Source of the DNA: Fluoribacter gormanii
Lineage (GTDB): Bacteria > Pseudomonadota > Gammaproteobacteria > Legionellales > Legionellaceae
DNA: 64,000 nt
Assembly: GCF_900156395.1 (NCBI RefSeq)
Contig: NZ_FTNL01000005.1
Coordinates: 62,001 to 126,000 of the forward strand
Direction of reading: 5' to 3'
The notes below the pieces were generated by a model, which was given only the letters and a program-made list of their open reading frames with translations, ran no database searches and was not told the DNA's origin. The stretch's first letter is position 1. Every line of letters begins with the position of its first letter. The translations under genes and the position numbers were made by a program. This document shows positions 9,145 through 17,447 of this stretch, piece after piece.

Positions 9145-9190
9145 CCAGACTCGATTCGATAACAGAATGCATCAAAAATATCGAGTCTGG
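9145..9190 (+). terminator. Inverted repeat downstream of the repeat-protein gene
   Basis: CCAGACTCGAT (9145-9155) and ATCGAGTCTGG (9180-9190) form a perfect 11-bp stem with a 24-base loop, 22 bases after the stop codon. No U-tract follows directly, so intrinsic terminator function is uncertain. Confidence 0.45.
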
Positions 9191-9378
9191 GCCACTCACT
9201 TTTAAAAAATACACTCGCGGAAGGAGCATTTAAGTTTTTTGATTTTCCCTTATGCAAAATTACGATATATTGTGGAAACTAATTACAGCTCCAGCATAAT
9301 CTGTAGATAACCCAGTAATGAATGAACAAATTCAGTTTAGGCAAGAGCTTTATTATCGATTAATTAATAAGGACGATT

Positions 9379-9744
9379 ATGCACCGCTTTATGAATAGAG
9401 TTTTATGTACCATACTTTTTTTAGTTAGCACTTCTGTTTTTGCGTCCCCAATTGAAATCAATCTTGACTCTCATAAATCTACTATATTAACGAATACCAA
9501 TATACAAAAAGTCTCTATGCTCTGTGAAGTACATGCCGTTTCAAGCGCAAAAAGCCAAATTTCCATACAGATAATTCATGGAAAAGGCACATTCAATGGA
9601 ACTACATTTAAACAAGGAGATTTTTTAGTCTCAACTATCAGCAACCTGCAACAAATTCCTGTCGCGGCAGATCCTGGCACTCAAGCTCAGGTTAACAATT
9701 TAGGTGCTTATCCAATAAGAGCAATCTGTAACGGCAATATTTAG
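9379..9744 (+). CDS. Small secreted protein, unknown function
   Basis: A 121-residue protein with a clear signal peptide (RVLCTILFLVSTSVFA, cleavage before SPIEI). AAGGA lies 6 bases before the ATG. The mature domain of about 98 residues is beta-rich, with two cysteines (SMLCEV and RAICNGN) that probably form a disulfide linking the ends. No family is recognised. It is convergent with the acyltransferase gene. Confidence 0.72.
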   Translation: MHRFMNRVLCTILFLVSTSVFASPIEINLDSHKSTILTNTNIQKVSMLCEVHAVSSAKSQISIQIIHGKGTFNGTTFKQGDFLVSTISNLQQIPVAADPGTQAQVNNLGAYPIRAICNGNI

Positions 9745-9811
9745 TTTTTATACGGGCAGGAACACCCCAGCCCATGTTTCATTTGCCGATTATCTCCCTG
9801 CCAATTAGTAC

Positions 9812-10465
9812 TTACCCCAAAGCTATCGCATCGTACTTGCGACTTTGTTCTTCAAGAGCTGCGATGTCACTGCTACAAATATACTGTTTTAAGTGATTAA
9901 ATTTTTCTTCAGGCCATGAATAGACATCCAGATTGAGAATACGTTGAATCACATTGTCTGAAAATCGTTTTTTTACCAGTTTAGCAGGACTACCTGCAAC
10001 AATGCTGTACGGCTCAACATCTTTCGTCACCACACTATTGGCAGCAATGATTGCACCTTCACCAATTGTGACACCCGGCATAATCATCGAGCGCATACCA
10101 AGCCAAACTCCATCTTTAATGATTGTATTACCCTTGCCTTGGTATGCCTGCACATAATTGTCTGCAAATGGATACAAGCAAAACCAATCGGCTCGGTGAT
10201 TATGATTTCCTCCCAACATAATAATCACCTCGGCTGCTATGCACACATAATCACCTATGTAGAGCTGATCAATGCTCCATTGAGGCTGCCAATTTCTTAA
10301 GCTGAATTCATCTCCATAGAGATATCTCACCACCGTTTCTTCAAAACTACCTGTCCAGGCATCACTGTAGTAACTGTGCATCCCTTTAATGTGAATATTG
10401 GGATTTTTTACGTTCTTGTGTAGGTACTCTACTCGAGACCAGTGTTTTTCTACTGTTCTTATCAT
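9812..10465 (-). CDS. Xenobiotic acyltransferase of the CatB/Vat type (hexapeptide repeat)
   Basis: A 217-residue left-handed beta-helix acyltransferase that would use acetyl-CoA in the cytosol, probably as a trimer. The N-terminal part has HSYYSDAWTGSFEE; the catalytic histidine region is GGNHNHRADW (85-94), as in XAT proteins; hexapeptide repeats follow in IIKDGVWLGMRSMIMPGVTIGEGAIIAANSVV; and the C-terminus has VAGSPAKLVKKRF. Length and motif order fit the chloramphenicol (CatB) and streptogramin A (Vat) acetyltransferase family. Substrate cannot be fixed from sequence, and many chromosomal members have no proven resistance role. It is a single-gene unit. Confidence 0.87.
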   Translation of the reverse strand: MIRTVEKHWSRVEYLHKNVKNPNIHIKGMHSYYSDAWTGSFEETVVRYLYGDEFSLRNWQPQWSIDQLYIGDYVCIAAEVIIMLGGNHNHRADWFCLYPFADNYVQAYQGKGNTIIKDGVWLGMRSMIMPGVTIGEGAIIAANSVVTKDVEPYSIVAGSPAKLVKKRFSDNVIQRILNLDVYSWPEEKFNHLKQYICSSDIAALEEQSRKYDAIALG

Positions 10466-10612
10466 GATTATTGTTTTTGTTAATAAAAAAAATGATTCTA
10501 TCTAAAAAGAATAAAAAACTAAATTTTTAAAAATTATATAGATAACCGATAAGACATTGGCTATTCTCAATGAGGAAATAATAAAATTTACAAACACAAG
10601 GAGTGTCCTAAT

Positions 10613-11179
10613 ATGAATCGTTTCTTTTTAAAAGGAATCGGTATTTCCATTCTTGCAATGCTGTGTTCCTTATCAACTTATGCCGACACCGCCGAAGACT
10701 TTCAATCTCGATGTACAAATGCCTGGATGAAAAAAGCAGATGAAGTAAAAGACAAAGTAGATTTTAAGAATTTTGGTGAAAAATATTGTGGTTGTGCAGC
10801 AAAACAACCATTAGATAATGAAGCAGCCGTTCAAAAAGCGGCCCAGGTATGCATATCAAGAACATTGCTTCATGACGCGATGGATTCTATAGAAGAGGAT
10901 GTTGGCTTAGATAAAGCAAAGGATAGTGATGTAGCGGATTATTGTCAGAGTCGATGGGCGCTGGTCATCCCCAAACAAACGGATGAGGATAAAAAATTAA
11001 TAAATACTTTTTGTGATTGTGCTAAACCCAAATTAGTGGATTTGCTCAAAAAATCCAATGATATGACGGACAAACAGTATTATGCAGAAATTGATACGGT
11101 TGCTGATACTTGTGCTGAAAGTACAGCTTCTTCCTCCAAATCAGAACCTGCGCCCGCAGCACCTACACCTGCAAATTAA
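10613..11179 (+). CDS. Secreted cysteine-rich protein with an internal duplication
   Basis: A 188-residue exported protein: signal peptide GIGISILAMLCSLSTYA, cleavage before DTAEDF, with AAGGAG upstream of the ATG. The mature region shows two related halves, each with a Cys, then about 20-30 residues later a C-x-C (KYCGCAAK and TFCDCAKP), then another Cys (AQVC and ADTC). The eight cysteines fit two disulfide-stabilised helical domains; metal binding by CxC is an alternative. The C-terminus is a low-complexity Ser/Pro/Ala tail. No family is recognised. A hairpin with a T-run follows the gene. Confidence 0.75.
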   Translation: MNRFFLKGIGISILAMLCSLSTYADTAEDFQSRCTNAWMKKADEVKDKVDFKNFGEKYCGCAAKQPLDNEAAVQKAAQVCISRTLLHDAMDSIEEDVGLDKAKDSDVADYCQSRWALVIPKQTDEDKKLINTFCDCAKPKLVDLLKKSNDMTDKQYYAEIDTVADTCAESTASSSKSEPAPAAPTPAN

Positions 11180-11191
11180 GAAGCGCTTGAA

Positions 11192-11230
11192 GCCTGGGTG
11201 AAGCATGAAACCCGGGCCACAATTTTTCTC
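11192..11230 (+). terminator. Probable intrinsic terminator
   Basis: GCCTGGGT (11192-11199) pairs with ACCCGGGC (11210-11217), with one G-T wobble, and is followed by AATTTTTCTC. It terminates the cysteine-rich protein gene. The same core recurs elsewhere as a dispersed palindrome. Confidence 0.6.
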
Positions 11231-11255
11231 ACTGCTTTTCCTTCTGCCCATACAA

Positions 11256-11708
11256 TCAAGTAGGGTCAGATACATTGATCGAAACGTTTTCTAAGAATAA
11301 ATAAGGTTTTTTTCCTGCGTTAAGCCACTTTCTTCCCCAACACGTTTGACAGGGGATAAATCTCTTGATACAGGCAATTTTTTCTTTGGTGATGTAAATC
11401 ATACAGGTTCTAAACGCAATATGATATTCCAAACCGGCACCAATTCTCTTTGCTATAGCATCACAATTCGGTTCTACCACCTGTGTTGCCAATGCCTCTG
11501 TCGCGGCGAGGGATTCATTAGGCGTTAAATGACTATAGAGCTGACTAAATTTATTATCATAAAAAACCATCTCTTTCTCCAAACAATAGGCATACCTGTC
11601 GCGAGTAAGAGTAAACTGACATTTACCGCTGTATCTAAGATAATTTGCATGTACATGAGCCGAAATTAAAAAAACACATAAAAAAACGATATGAGATGTT
11701 TTTTTCAC
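11256..11708 (-). CDS. Small secreted protein, possibly LprI-like
   Basis: A 150-residue protein with signal peptide SHIVFLCVFLISAHVHA, cleavage before NYLRYS. The segment after cleavage, CQFTLTRDRYAYCLEKEM then YDNKFSQLYSHL, resembles the DUF1311/LprI pattern (Cys, T-x-x-E-like, Cys, then D-x-x-L/F-N-x-x-Y), but the match is weak. Further cysteines occur at PNCDAI, FRTCM, IACIKR and CQTCWG. Function is unknown; a lysozyme-inhibitor-like role would follow only if the LprI resemblance holds. Confidence 0.65.
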   Translation of the reverse strand: MKKTSHIVFLCVFLISAHVHANYLRYSGKCQFTLTRDRYAYCLEKEMVFYDNKFSQLYSHLTPNESLAATEALATQVVEPNCDAIAKRIGAGLEYHIAFRTCMIYITKEKIACIKRFIPCQTCWGRKWLNAGKKPYLFLENVSINVSDPT

Positions 11709-11844
11709 AATACACTCCCTGTTTCAATGGATGGCTCCGTACTTCTGTCGAGTTAATGGAACTCCTTAAATTCACTATAAATGCTAATGCAACATTAATT
11801 CAACTAATCTATATGTTATGATAAAACCTTGATAAATTGAGTTA

Positions 11845-12669
11845 ATGCAATGCATGAAATACACTAAATTCGGTTATAGGATAAAACAACTGACGAACGG
11901 TTTGGGCTACTCCTGGCTCTTCTTACCTGGTGGTCCAGGCTTGGGATCGGAATACCTGACTGATTTATGTACCAAATTGTATTTGCCAGGGTCTGTTTTT
12001 CTTTTAGACTTCCCCAAAGATGGCACTAATACTCAAGGCAAACTGGGTATCCCATATTGGCAAGACGGTTTAATTGATTTATTAGAATCCTTTTCCAAAC
12101 CAGTATTGGTCACCCACAGTTTTTCAGGAATGTTTGCGTTAAACCTACCCGAGCTTAAGCACCATCTGACCGGGTTGGTATTAATGAATACCACTACCAA
12201 AAACAGCTTTTTTCAGCATGTAAGTTGCATGCAACAGTCATATCAGTTACCCGATTTGGTTCCTGCTGCCAGCCAATATCATTTGACTCCCTCCAATGAA
12301 ACCTATAAAGAATTTTGGAACACTTATAAATATTATTGCTTTACAACCGATGAATTGGAAGAAGGAGAAAAACTCATTTCTCTTTTTGCATTTAATAATG
12401 CGGCTTACTATCATGCTATTGAACATTTTTATCCGGATTATTTCTGCAAATGGGCTCCAGAAGCAATACCAACAATGACGATTGCCAGTGAACATGACTT
12501 TATTTGTCCACCAAACATCTTCATCGAAAACAAAGACTTTCAAAGAAAAAACAATATCAATAAAATAATTGCTAAAGCAGGCCATTTGCCATGGTTACTT
12601 GCTTTTGAGCAAGTTCAGCAGTGTTTTGATGATTTTATAGTAAACCTGAACTCTGTAACAACGGATTAA
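11845..12669 (+). CDS. Alpha/beta hydrolase
   Basis: A 274-residue alpha/beta-hydrolase fold protein. The oxyanion-hole region is FLPGGPGLGSEYL (26-38), as in proline iminopeptidase-like enzymes. The nucleophile elbow reads VTHSFSG, so Ser92 is the likely nucleophile although the usual first Gly is Thr. The acid is in TIASEHDFICPP, and the catalytic His in AKAGHLPWLL. Substrate is unknown. The start is uncertain because an ATG three codons later is also possible and no strong ribosome site is seen. The MAPEG gene follows 37 bases downstream and may be cotranscribed. Confidence 0.83.
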   Translation: MQCMKYTKFGYRIKQLTNGLGYSWLFLPGGPGLGSEYLTDLCTKLYLPGSVFLLDFPKDGTNTQGKLGIPYWQDGLIDLLESFSKPVLVTHSFSGMFALNLPELKHHLTGLVLMNTTTKNSFFQHVSCMQQSYQLPDLVPAASQYHLTPSNETYKEFWNTYKYYCFTTDELEEGEKLISLFAFNNAAYYHAIEHFYPDYFCKWAPEAIPTMTIASEHDFICPPNIFIENKDFQRKNNINKIIAKAGHLPWLLAFEQVQQCFDDFIVNLNSVTTD

Positions 12670-12706
12670 TAGGACGTCTTATATTCATTTTTATTGGAGG
12701 AGTAAA

Positions 12707-13096
12707 ATGTATCCGGTAACAACCATAAGCAGTTCATTGTTGGCCCTAGCCTATGTTTATCTCTCAATCTATGTTGTGACCCTACGTCGAAAACATAAAG
12801 TTTCTATTGGCAGTAAAGAATGCGTTGATTTGGAAATGGCAATAAGAGCTCACGGCAATTTTGGCGAATATGTCCCGCTTACCTTAATATTGCTTTTTTG
12901 TGCGGAAGTAAATAAAGCAAACTGGTTAATCCTCTCCATTCTGGTTTTTTTATTTATCTTGGGACGATTATTCCATGCCTATGCGTTTCTTCAGGAAAAG
13001 CATCATTTGAAATTTCGTGTTCGAGGAATGATGTTAACCTTTGGCGTGATGGGCTGTCTTTCATTTTTAAATCTAGGTATGCTCGTTCTAAAATAA
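12707..13096 (+). CDS. MAPEG family membrane protein
   Basis: A 129-residue, four-helix inner-membrane protein of the MAPEG family (membrane-associated proteins in eicosanoid and glutathione metabolism, YecN/YecM-like bacterial branch). The key motif is AIRAHGNFGEYVPLTLILL at about residues 46-64, with the R-x-x-x-N and E-x-P features of the family, followed by ILGRLFHAYAF. A strong GGAGGA lies 6 bases before the ATG. Bacterial members may have glutathione transferase or peroxidase activity; this is family knowledge only. Confidence 0.88.
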   Translation: MYPVTTISSSLLALAYVYLSIYVVTLRRKHKVSIGSKECVDLEMAIRAHGNFGEYVPLTLILLFCAEVNKANWLILSILVFLFILGRLFHAYAFLQEKHHLKFRVRGMMLTFGVMGCLSFLNLGMLVLK

Positions 13097-13178
13097 TAAC
13101 GGATGCGTCTTTATTTGATACTTTTGATTGGATGAGTTATTTTCTTTTAATGAAGAATCGCATAACCTGGGTTAATGG

Positions 13179-14792
13179 ATGACCAATCACCTTATAAATA
13201 AAAATGTTGATATTTATAAGTATCCAAATGAATTGGAACACAATTTAGGCTCGATCACCCTCGGTGATTTACATGGCAATCCAATCAAACTCATCCATTT
13301 CCTCTTTCGCCAGCAAATCATTCAATTTAAAGATACCGTTGAAAATAATGAAAAAACGTATGAGCAACTCGTAACACTTTATGAGCAATATGGGGAGATC
13401 CTTGAAGCGTATCTGGAAAACCGTACCCTTCTGCAATTAACACAAGTCAAAATAGATAATGCAAAAGAACGGATTGCAAATCAGGATAGACAATTATCAC
13501 TTGAAGCAAATAGTGACACGCATCAATATCAAGCCATAATCCAATTGCGGCAACAAACACTAGAAAAGTTACAAACAGCGGAAGAAGAGTGCGTAAAATT
13601 AAAACAAAAATTAACTGAACCTAAAGATAAGCTGTCTCACTGTATTGCTCAATTTAATCTCTTCATGAATCAAGTAGAAGTTCGTGATAATCAAACCATG
13701 ATTCGTCTTCTTGGTGATGAAATTACCGATCGTGGAAATTGTGATTACTTCACCTTTAGAATTCTTAACTTACTTAAACAAACGCATTGTCCATTAACTA
13801 TTCTTGTTTCTAATCATGGAAGTGAATTTATCTATGCGTTTGAGCAATTCATGGCTGGGAATCCCTTTTTGCCTCAAGGTTATATTGCTGATTTTCAAAT
13901 CCCCTCGTTCTGGGGCCTTAAGCTTTTACTCGAAAACGATATTATTTCCCATGAAGAGTTAACCCTTTTAGTCAATGAACTCTATAAACCCACGTTGAAA
14001 ATAATCGACTACACAATAAGTGAAAAGGGAATTACTTTATTTAGTCACGCTCCCATCCGTTTTGATGCCATTCAATTGATGGCTCAAAGTTTGGGAGTAC
14101 ACTATGATGACGCCACAGCAGAAGCTTTAGCAGCAACTATTGAGCAAATTAATTATCGATTTCAATCCTACCTTGAGAATAATAGTGTTCACACCCTGTT
14201 TCATACAGATGCAATTCACGACAGAACCAATATGTCAGAACAAGAAAGAGCTGCATGGCCTTTAGTTTATCTTTTCTGGAATCGATGGGATGAGACGAAA
14301 GAAATCCAAACAGCAAGACCAGCAACACACAATAACTACTGCATTACTTATGTTCATGGACATGATTGTTTTCAAAGTCTTCTAACTCATATTTTCAATT
14401 TAGACACGCCTTGTGGTAAGGAAGCACGCAAAACTGAAGAGAAACAAATCGACCTGATGTTTCGCTATATCATAGAAAATCGCAATAAAACTGTGGATAA
14501 AACGGCTGCAGAATTTTATCTTCGTCATGTTTTAAGATATAAAGTACTCAATTCAGATGAGGCCCACTTAGAACATAAAGAACGAAACAAACCTCAGTCG
14601 ATAAAAACTCCTCAAGATCATGAATTAAATAGCAGTATAAAAATACTAAGTCGCTTAGGCAGATCTGCACTACCACCTCCAATGTCATACATGGAGTTAA
14701 ACGCAGCAAACAAACTCAACACCAAAGAATTGATCGTTGCCTCGAGAGAAGAAGAAATAATATTTGCTTCTGCTTTGGGTATAACCAACTAA
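13179..14792 (+). CDS. PPP-fold phosphatase with coiled-coil insertion, WipA/WipB-like effector candidate
   Basis: A 537-residue protein with the split metallophosphoesterase signature: GDLHGN (29-34), LLGDEITDRG (177-186), SNHGSEF (211-217), then LFSHAPI and YVHGHD further on. Between the first two blocks, residues 53-160 are a long charged helical hairpin (coiled coil). A PPP phosphatase interrupted by such a hairpin is the architecture of the Legionella Dot/Icm effectors WipA and WipB. The spacing GD-x3-DRG and the replaced GNHE (SNHGSE) also fit that divergent group. No signal peptide is present, as expected for a Dot/Icm substrate. Effector status and the substrate (WipA acts on phosphotyrosine) are inferred. 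Confidence 0.78.
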   Translation: MTNHLINKNVDIYKYPNELEHNLGSITLGDLHGNPIKLIHFLFRQQIIQFKDTVENNEKTYEQLVTLYEQYGEILEAYLENRTLLQLTQVKIDNAKERIANQDRQLSLEANSDTHQYQAIIQLRQQTLEKLQTAEEECVKLKQKLTEPKDKLSHCIAQFNLFMNQVEVRDNQTMIRLLGDEITDRGNCDYFTFRILNLLKQTHCPLTILVSNHGSEFIYAFEQFMAGNPFLPQGYIADFQIPSFWGLKLLLENDIISHEELTLLVNELYKPTLKIIDYTISEKGITLFSHAPIRFDAIQLMAQSLGVHYDDATAEALAATIEQINYRFQSYLENNSVHTLFHTDAIHDRTNMSEQERAAWPLVYLFWNRWDETKEIQTARPATHNNYCITYVHGHDCFQSLLTHIFNLDTPCGKEARKTEEKQIDLMFRYIIENRNKTVDKTAAEFYLRHVLRYKVLNSDEAHLEHKERNKPQSIKTPQDHELNSSIKILSRLGRSALPPPMSYMELNAANKLNTKELIVASREEEIIFASALGITN

Positions 14793-14846
14793 AAAAGCAA
14801 ATGATTACCTACCCAAATTCAGGCCAAAAGAAATGATTGCTACGCG

Positions 14847-14883
14847 TTCCGGGGTTAGAGCAGTGCCTTCACCCGGGCTGCGA
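14847..14883. repeat. REP-like dispersed palindrome
   Basis: TTCCGGGGTTAG and CTTCACCCGGGCTG form an imperfect stem between two convergent genes. The CCCGGGCTG side matches elements at 11192, 15912, 20090 and 23381. Confidence 0.4.
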
Positions 14884-14896
14884 TTGGATGTTTAAT

Positions 14897-15799
14897 TTAT
14901 CGTTGGTGTTGAAAAAATAATGTCTTATCACCATAATTTGACGCCAATAAAGGGCTTTCCAACACTAATGTTCCTATATGGTACTCTGTACCTTGATATG
15001 CTCCATATACTTCATAGATTGGTCCCATAGGTACTTGTAATAAAGAGACTCTGAAATCTTCCCGAGAGGTTTCAGGAATCAAATCTTTGACTAAACCAGT
15101 TGGTCTGAAATAAAGTCGCTCAGGAAAAACTGGAATGCCATTATATTTACCTTCACTTGTCCAAGCCGCTAAATGCCATAGAGGCAGATTATTCGCCGGG
15201 TCACGAGTAAATTCAAAAATTTTCTCAATGGCAGTCAAAGTCCAACTGGTAGGATGCGGGATTTGATTGGAAAAATCTTTGGCAAAATAATTCCAATTCT
15301 CTTTTTGTCCTTCAAGCAAATTCATAACATGCAAATTTAAAGAGGAATGCTTAGAAATTAAAATTTTAATTGCCATCCCAGGAATGTAATTATCATCAGC
15401 AGGCGGAGTTGCCAGAGAAAGGCGTGCAACCCCAATTCCACCGGATTGATAAATGCCGGTGAATGGATGGCCCTCTGCTGGAATCAAAGCGATTTTCCCT
15501 ACTGAACCATTAGCATGAATAATTTTTACTCGCCCTTCAGGCAGCTCATCACTGGTATAATCAAATGTAGGCTTTAAGTTAAATAAGCCTTTTAATTTTT
15601 CGAGTACTTCATTAAAGCTACTCCCCGTCAGTGGAGGTAATGAATCTTCGGCATTGCTTAAGGTGATTTCATTCCATAATAAATTTTGCTTTTCTGCAGC
15701 AGATAAATCCTGATAATTACAGGGTAACTGCGCATATAGATCAAAACTCATGAGCAAATAAATGAGTCCATTTAAAACCAAAGTCAAACAACGGCGCAT
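14897..15799 (-). CDS. Secreted catalase-like (heme-fold) protein
   Basis: A 300-residue exported protein with an N-terminal signal (LNGLIYLLMSFDLYA). The mature part resembles the catalase core: RVKIIHANGSVGK (90-102) aligns with the distal-histidine segment of catalases (VVHAKGAGAF), making His95 the candidate distal His. GVARLSLATPP and PGMAIKILIS match the strand pair that in catalase reads AVRFST and GFAVKFYT. FSNQIP follows. At 300 residues it is shorter than true catalases (about 480 or more), and no proximal R-x-x-x-Y motif is obvious near the end, so peroxidase or catalase activity is not assured. It resembles the small catalase-related proteins; this is a pattern-based call. Confidence 0.6.
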   Translation of the reverse strand: MRRCLTLVLNGLIYLLMSFDLYAQLPCNYQDLSAAEKQNLLWNEITLSNAEDSLPPLTGSSFNEVLEKLKGLFNLKPTFDYTSDELPEGRVKIIHANGSVGKIALIPAEGHPFTGIYQSGGIGVARLSLATPPADDNYIPGMAIKILISKHSSLNLHVMNLLEGQKENWNYFAKDFSNQIPHPTSWTLTAIEKIFEFTRDPANNLPLWHLAAWTSEGKYNGIPVFPERLYFRPTGLVKDLIPETSREDFRVSLLQVPMGPIYEVYGAYQGTEYHIGTLVLESPLLASNYGDKTLFFQHQR

Positions 15800-15911
15800 C
15801 CTAACCTCCTTGTCATCAAAGTTTATTTTTGTGACAGAGTATACGAAATAAGGAAGCTTTTCTAATATTTTTTTGAGCAGTTTTGTGGCTTGAGCTCAAC
15901 GCTATAAGCCT

Positions 15912-15942
15912 CCGTCGTCCCGGGTGCAACGCGAGATGACGG
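15912..15942. repeat. REP-like palindrome
   Basis: CCGTC (15912-15916) and GACGG (15938-15942) flank CCCGGGTGCAACGCGAGAT. The CCCGGGTGCAACGC core belongs to the same loose family as the other intergenic palindromes in this window. Confidence 0.35.
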
Positions 15943-15977
15943 CAAAAACAGATAGGTTACGGTTAAAGCGATTAAGA

Positions 15978-17051
15978 TTATGACTTCATGAAATGATCAT
16001 AGATAGCACGACTTGCAAGGGCAATAGCGCGGCTGCGCGGATAATCACTAGCTGATTTTGATTTAACATACACTGCAATTGCAATATGTCCTTTATTTTT
16101 GGGCAAAGTAATAATCCCAACATCACTAACAAAACGATACAGTTTTTTAGATCCGGGATACCTTAAATAATCCCGTTCATAAATTGACCATGTCCCTGTT
16201 TTATGCGCTACCTTTACATTAGGTGGCAGTAACCCCTTTATTCTGCTGCGGCCCGTGCGGCATTGCTCCATAATCTTCATCAAAAGATCGGTACTTGATT
16301 CTGAGAGTGCTTGCTTTTTATATAATTTTACGAGTAATTTTGCCATGTCATCCGGTGTTGTGGTGTCACGTATATCTTTTTGAAAACGTTGCCATGCTTG
16401 TTGCTTTTCTTTAAGAGGCACACGATTCGATATTTTTTGCCAGGAATAGACCGGTTGGCGTTTTTTTAAAAATGAATGATCGACATGATTTGTATCCAAA
16501 AACATTTCCATAATCGAGCGATTAATAAAAGTATTCTTGAATCCTAGTGCACTCATCCGTTTTGCTACATATTTAGGTCCGTTCGCCGCCTGCAACAATG
16601 CATCACTTGCACTGTTATCACTATTTTTGAGTGTATGCATCAATATTTGTTTCAGGGAAATGTTTAATTTTTTCTTTTCAAATAAATAATGCAATGCTCC
16701 GGAACCAGGAACTGAATTACTTGAATCCATTTTAATCACACGATCTAATGAATCCTTCTTCTCATCAACGCGATGTAAAAAAGCCATCGCAATGGGTAAC
16801 TTGATGGTGCTCGCCATGAAAAAACGCTGGGAGCTATTATGTTCAATGATCTTATTTTTCTCTATATAAATGGCAGTAAGCCCCATTACGGTATTCGAGT
16901 TTTTTTCAATCGCTTGTAATTTTTTTATCAGTTCCGCATCACTTGGAGTAGCAAAACCATTCACTGAAAACACAAAACCCAAAAGCCAACATAGTAAGGT
17001 ACTTTTTTTCCTTAAAATATTGACGCGTTGCGCCAGTAATTTTATTTTCAT
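15978..17051 (-). CDS. Class A beta-lactamase-like serine hydrolase
   Basis: The product has about 357 residues from the ATG at 17049-17051; the longer reading starts with TTG. The N-terminal segment TLLCWLLGFVFSVNGFA is a signal peptide, so it acts in the periplasm. Counting from the longer start, motifs are S-T-I-K (93-96, nucleophile Ser93), S-D-N (156-158), a possible omega-loop R-S-I-M-E (190-194), RDTTTP (240-245), C-R-T-G-R-S-R-I-K-G (276-285) and K-T-G (296-298). Between the omega loop and RDTTTP there are about 30 extra residues (KKRQPVYSWQKISNR and on), unusual for class A enzymes. Beta-lactam hydrolysis is likely but untested by sequence alone; no repressor gene is adjacent. Confidence 0.85.
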   Translation of the reverse strand: MKIKLLAQRVNILRKKSTLLCWLLGFVFSVNGFATPSDAELIKKLQAIEKNSNTVMGLTAIYIEKNKIIEHNSSQRFFMASTIKLPIAMAFLHRVDEKKDSLDRVIKMDSSNSVPGSGALHYLFEKKKLNISLKQILMHTLKNSDNSASDALLQAANGPKYVAKRMSALGFKNTFINRSIMEMFLDTNHVDHSFLKKRQPVYSWQKISNRVPLKEKQQAWQRFQKDIRDTTTPDDMAKLLVKLYKKQALSESSTDLLMKIMEQCRTGRSRIKGLLPPNVKVAHKTGTWSIYERDYLRYPGSKKLYRFVSDVGIITLPKNKGHIAIAVYVKSKSASDYPRSRAIALASRAIYDHFMKS

Positions 17052-17447
17052 AAAGTATTTAATCCATTTCTGATTATTTTTATTCAATATTTTTAGCGTA
17101 CATATCAGTAAATATGTTTCATTGCGGCATATTTCAACTCATATGTTCAATGTATGTTAGACATTTCCCTATCAGCATGTAACAGTCCATAGTTTTTATG
17201 AATCTTTGTGACTTGGATAAGGGGTTTAAATTCTTTTTGTACCGCACTTTTAACTGATTGTCATAGTCTATGCAAAAAATGATACAAAGCATCATGTCAA
17301 TTTTTATTCTATTTTTGGGTTGATTACAACCTGTTGCACTTATAAATAACAATTTGTTGATAATTTTTTCTCAAAAAGCAATCGCATTCACGAGCGAAAT
17401 AATAACCTTAATAAACTATCTTCGATAGGACTAATGTATATTCTGAA
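17052..17447. other. Intergenic region without a recognisable feature
   Basis: About 400 AT-rich bases upstream of the beta-lactamase gene and downstream of the FAD monooxygenase gene. A 72-codon minus-strand reading frame (17134-17352) lacks a ribosome site and protein-like composition. The beta-lactamase promoter should lie here but I could not place it. Confidence 0.4.

Noticed and set aside
17134-17352. 72-codon minus-strand reading frame upstream of the beta-lactamase gene
   Set aside because: No ribosome site, unusual composition and no protein-like pattern; treated as intergenic.
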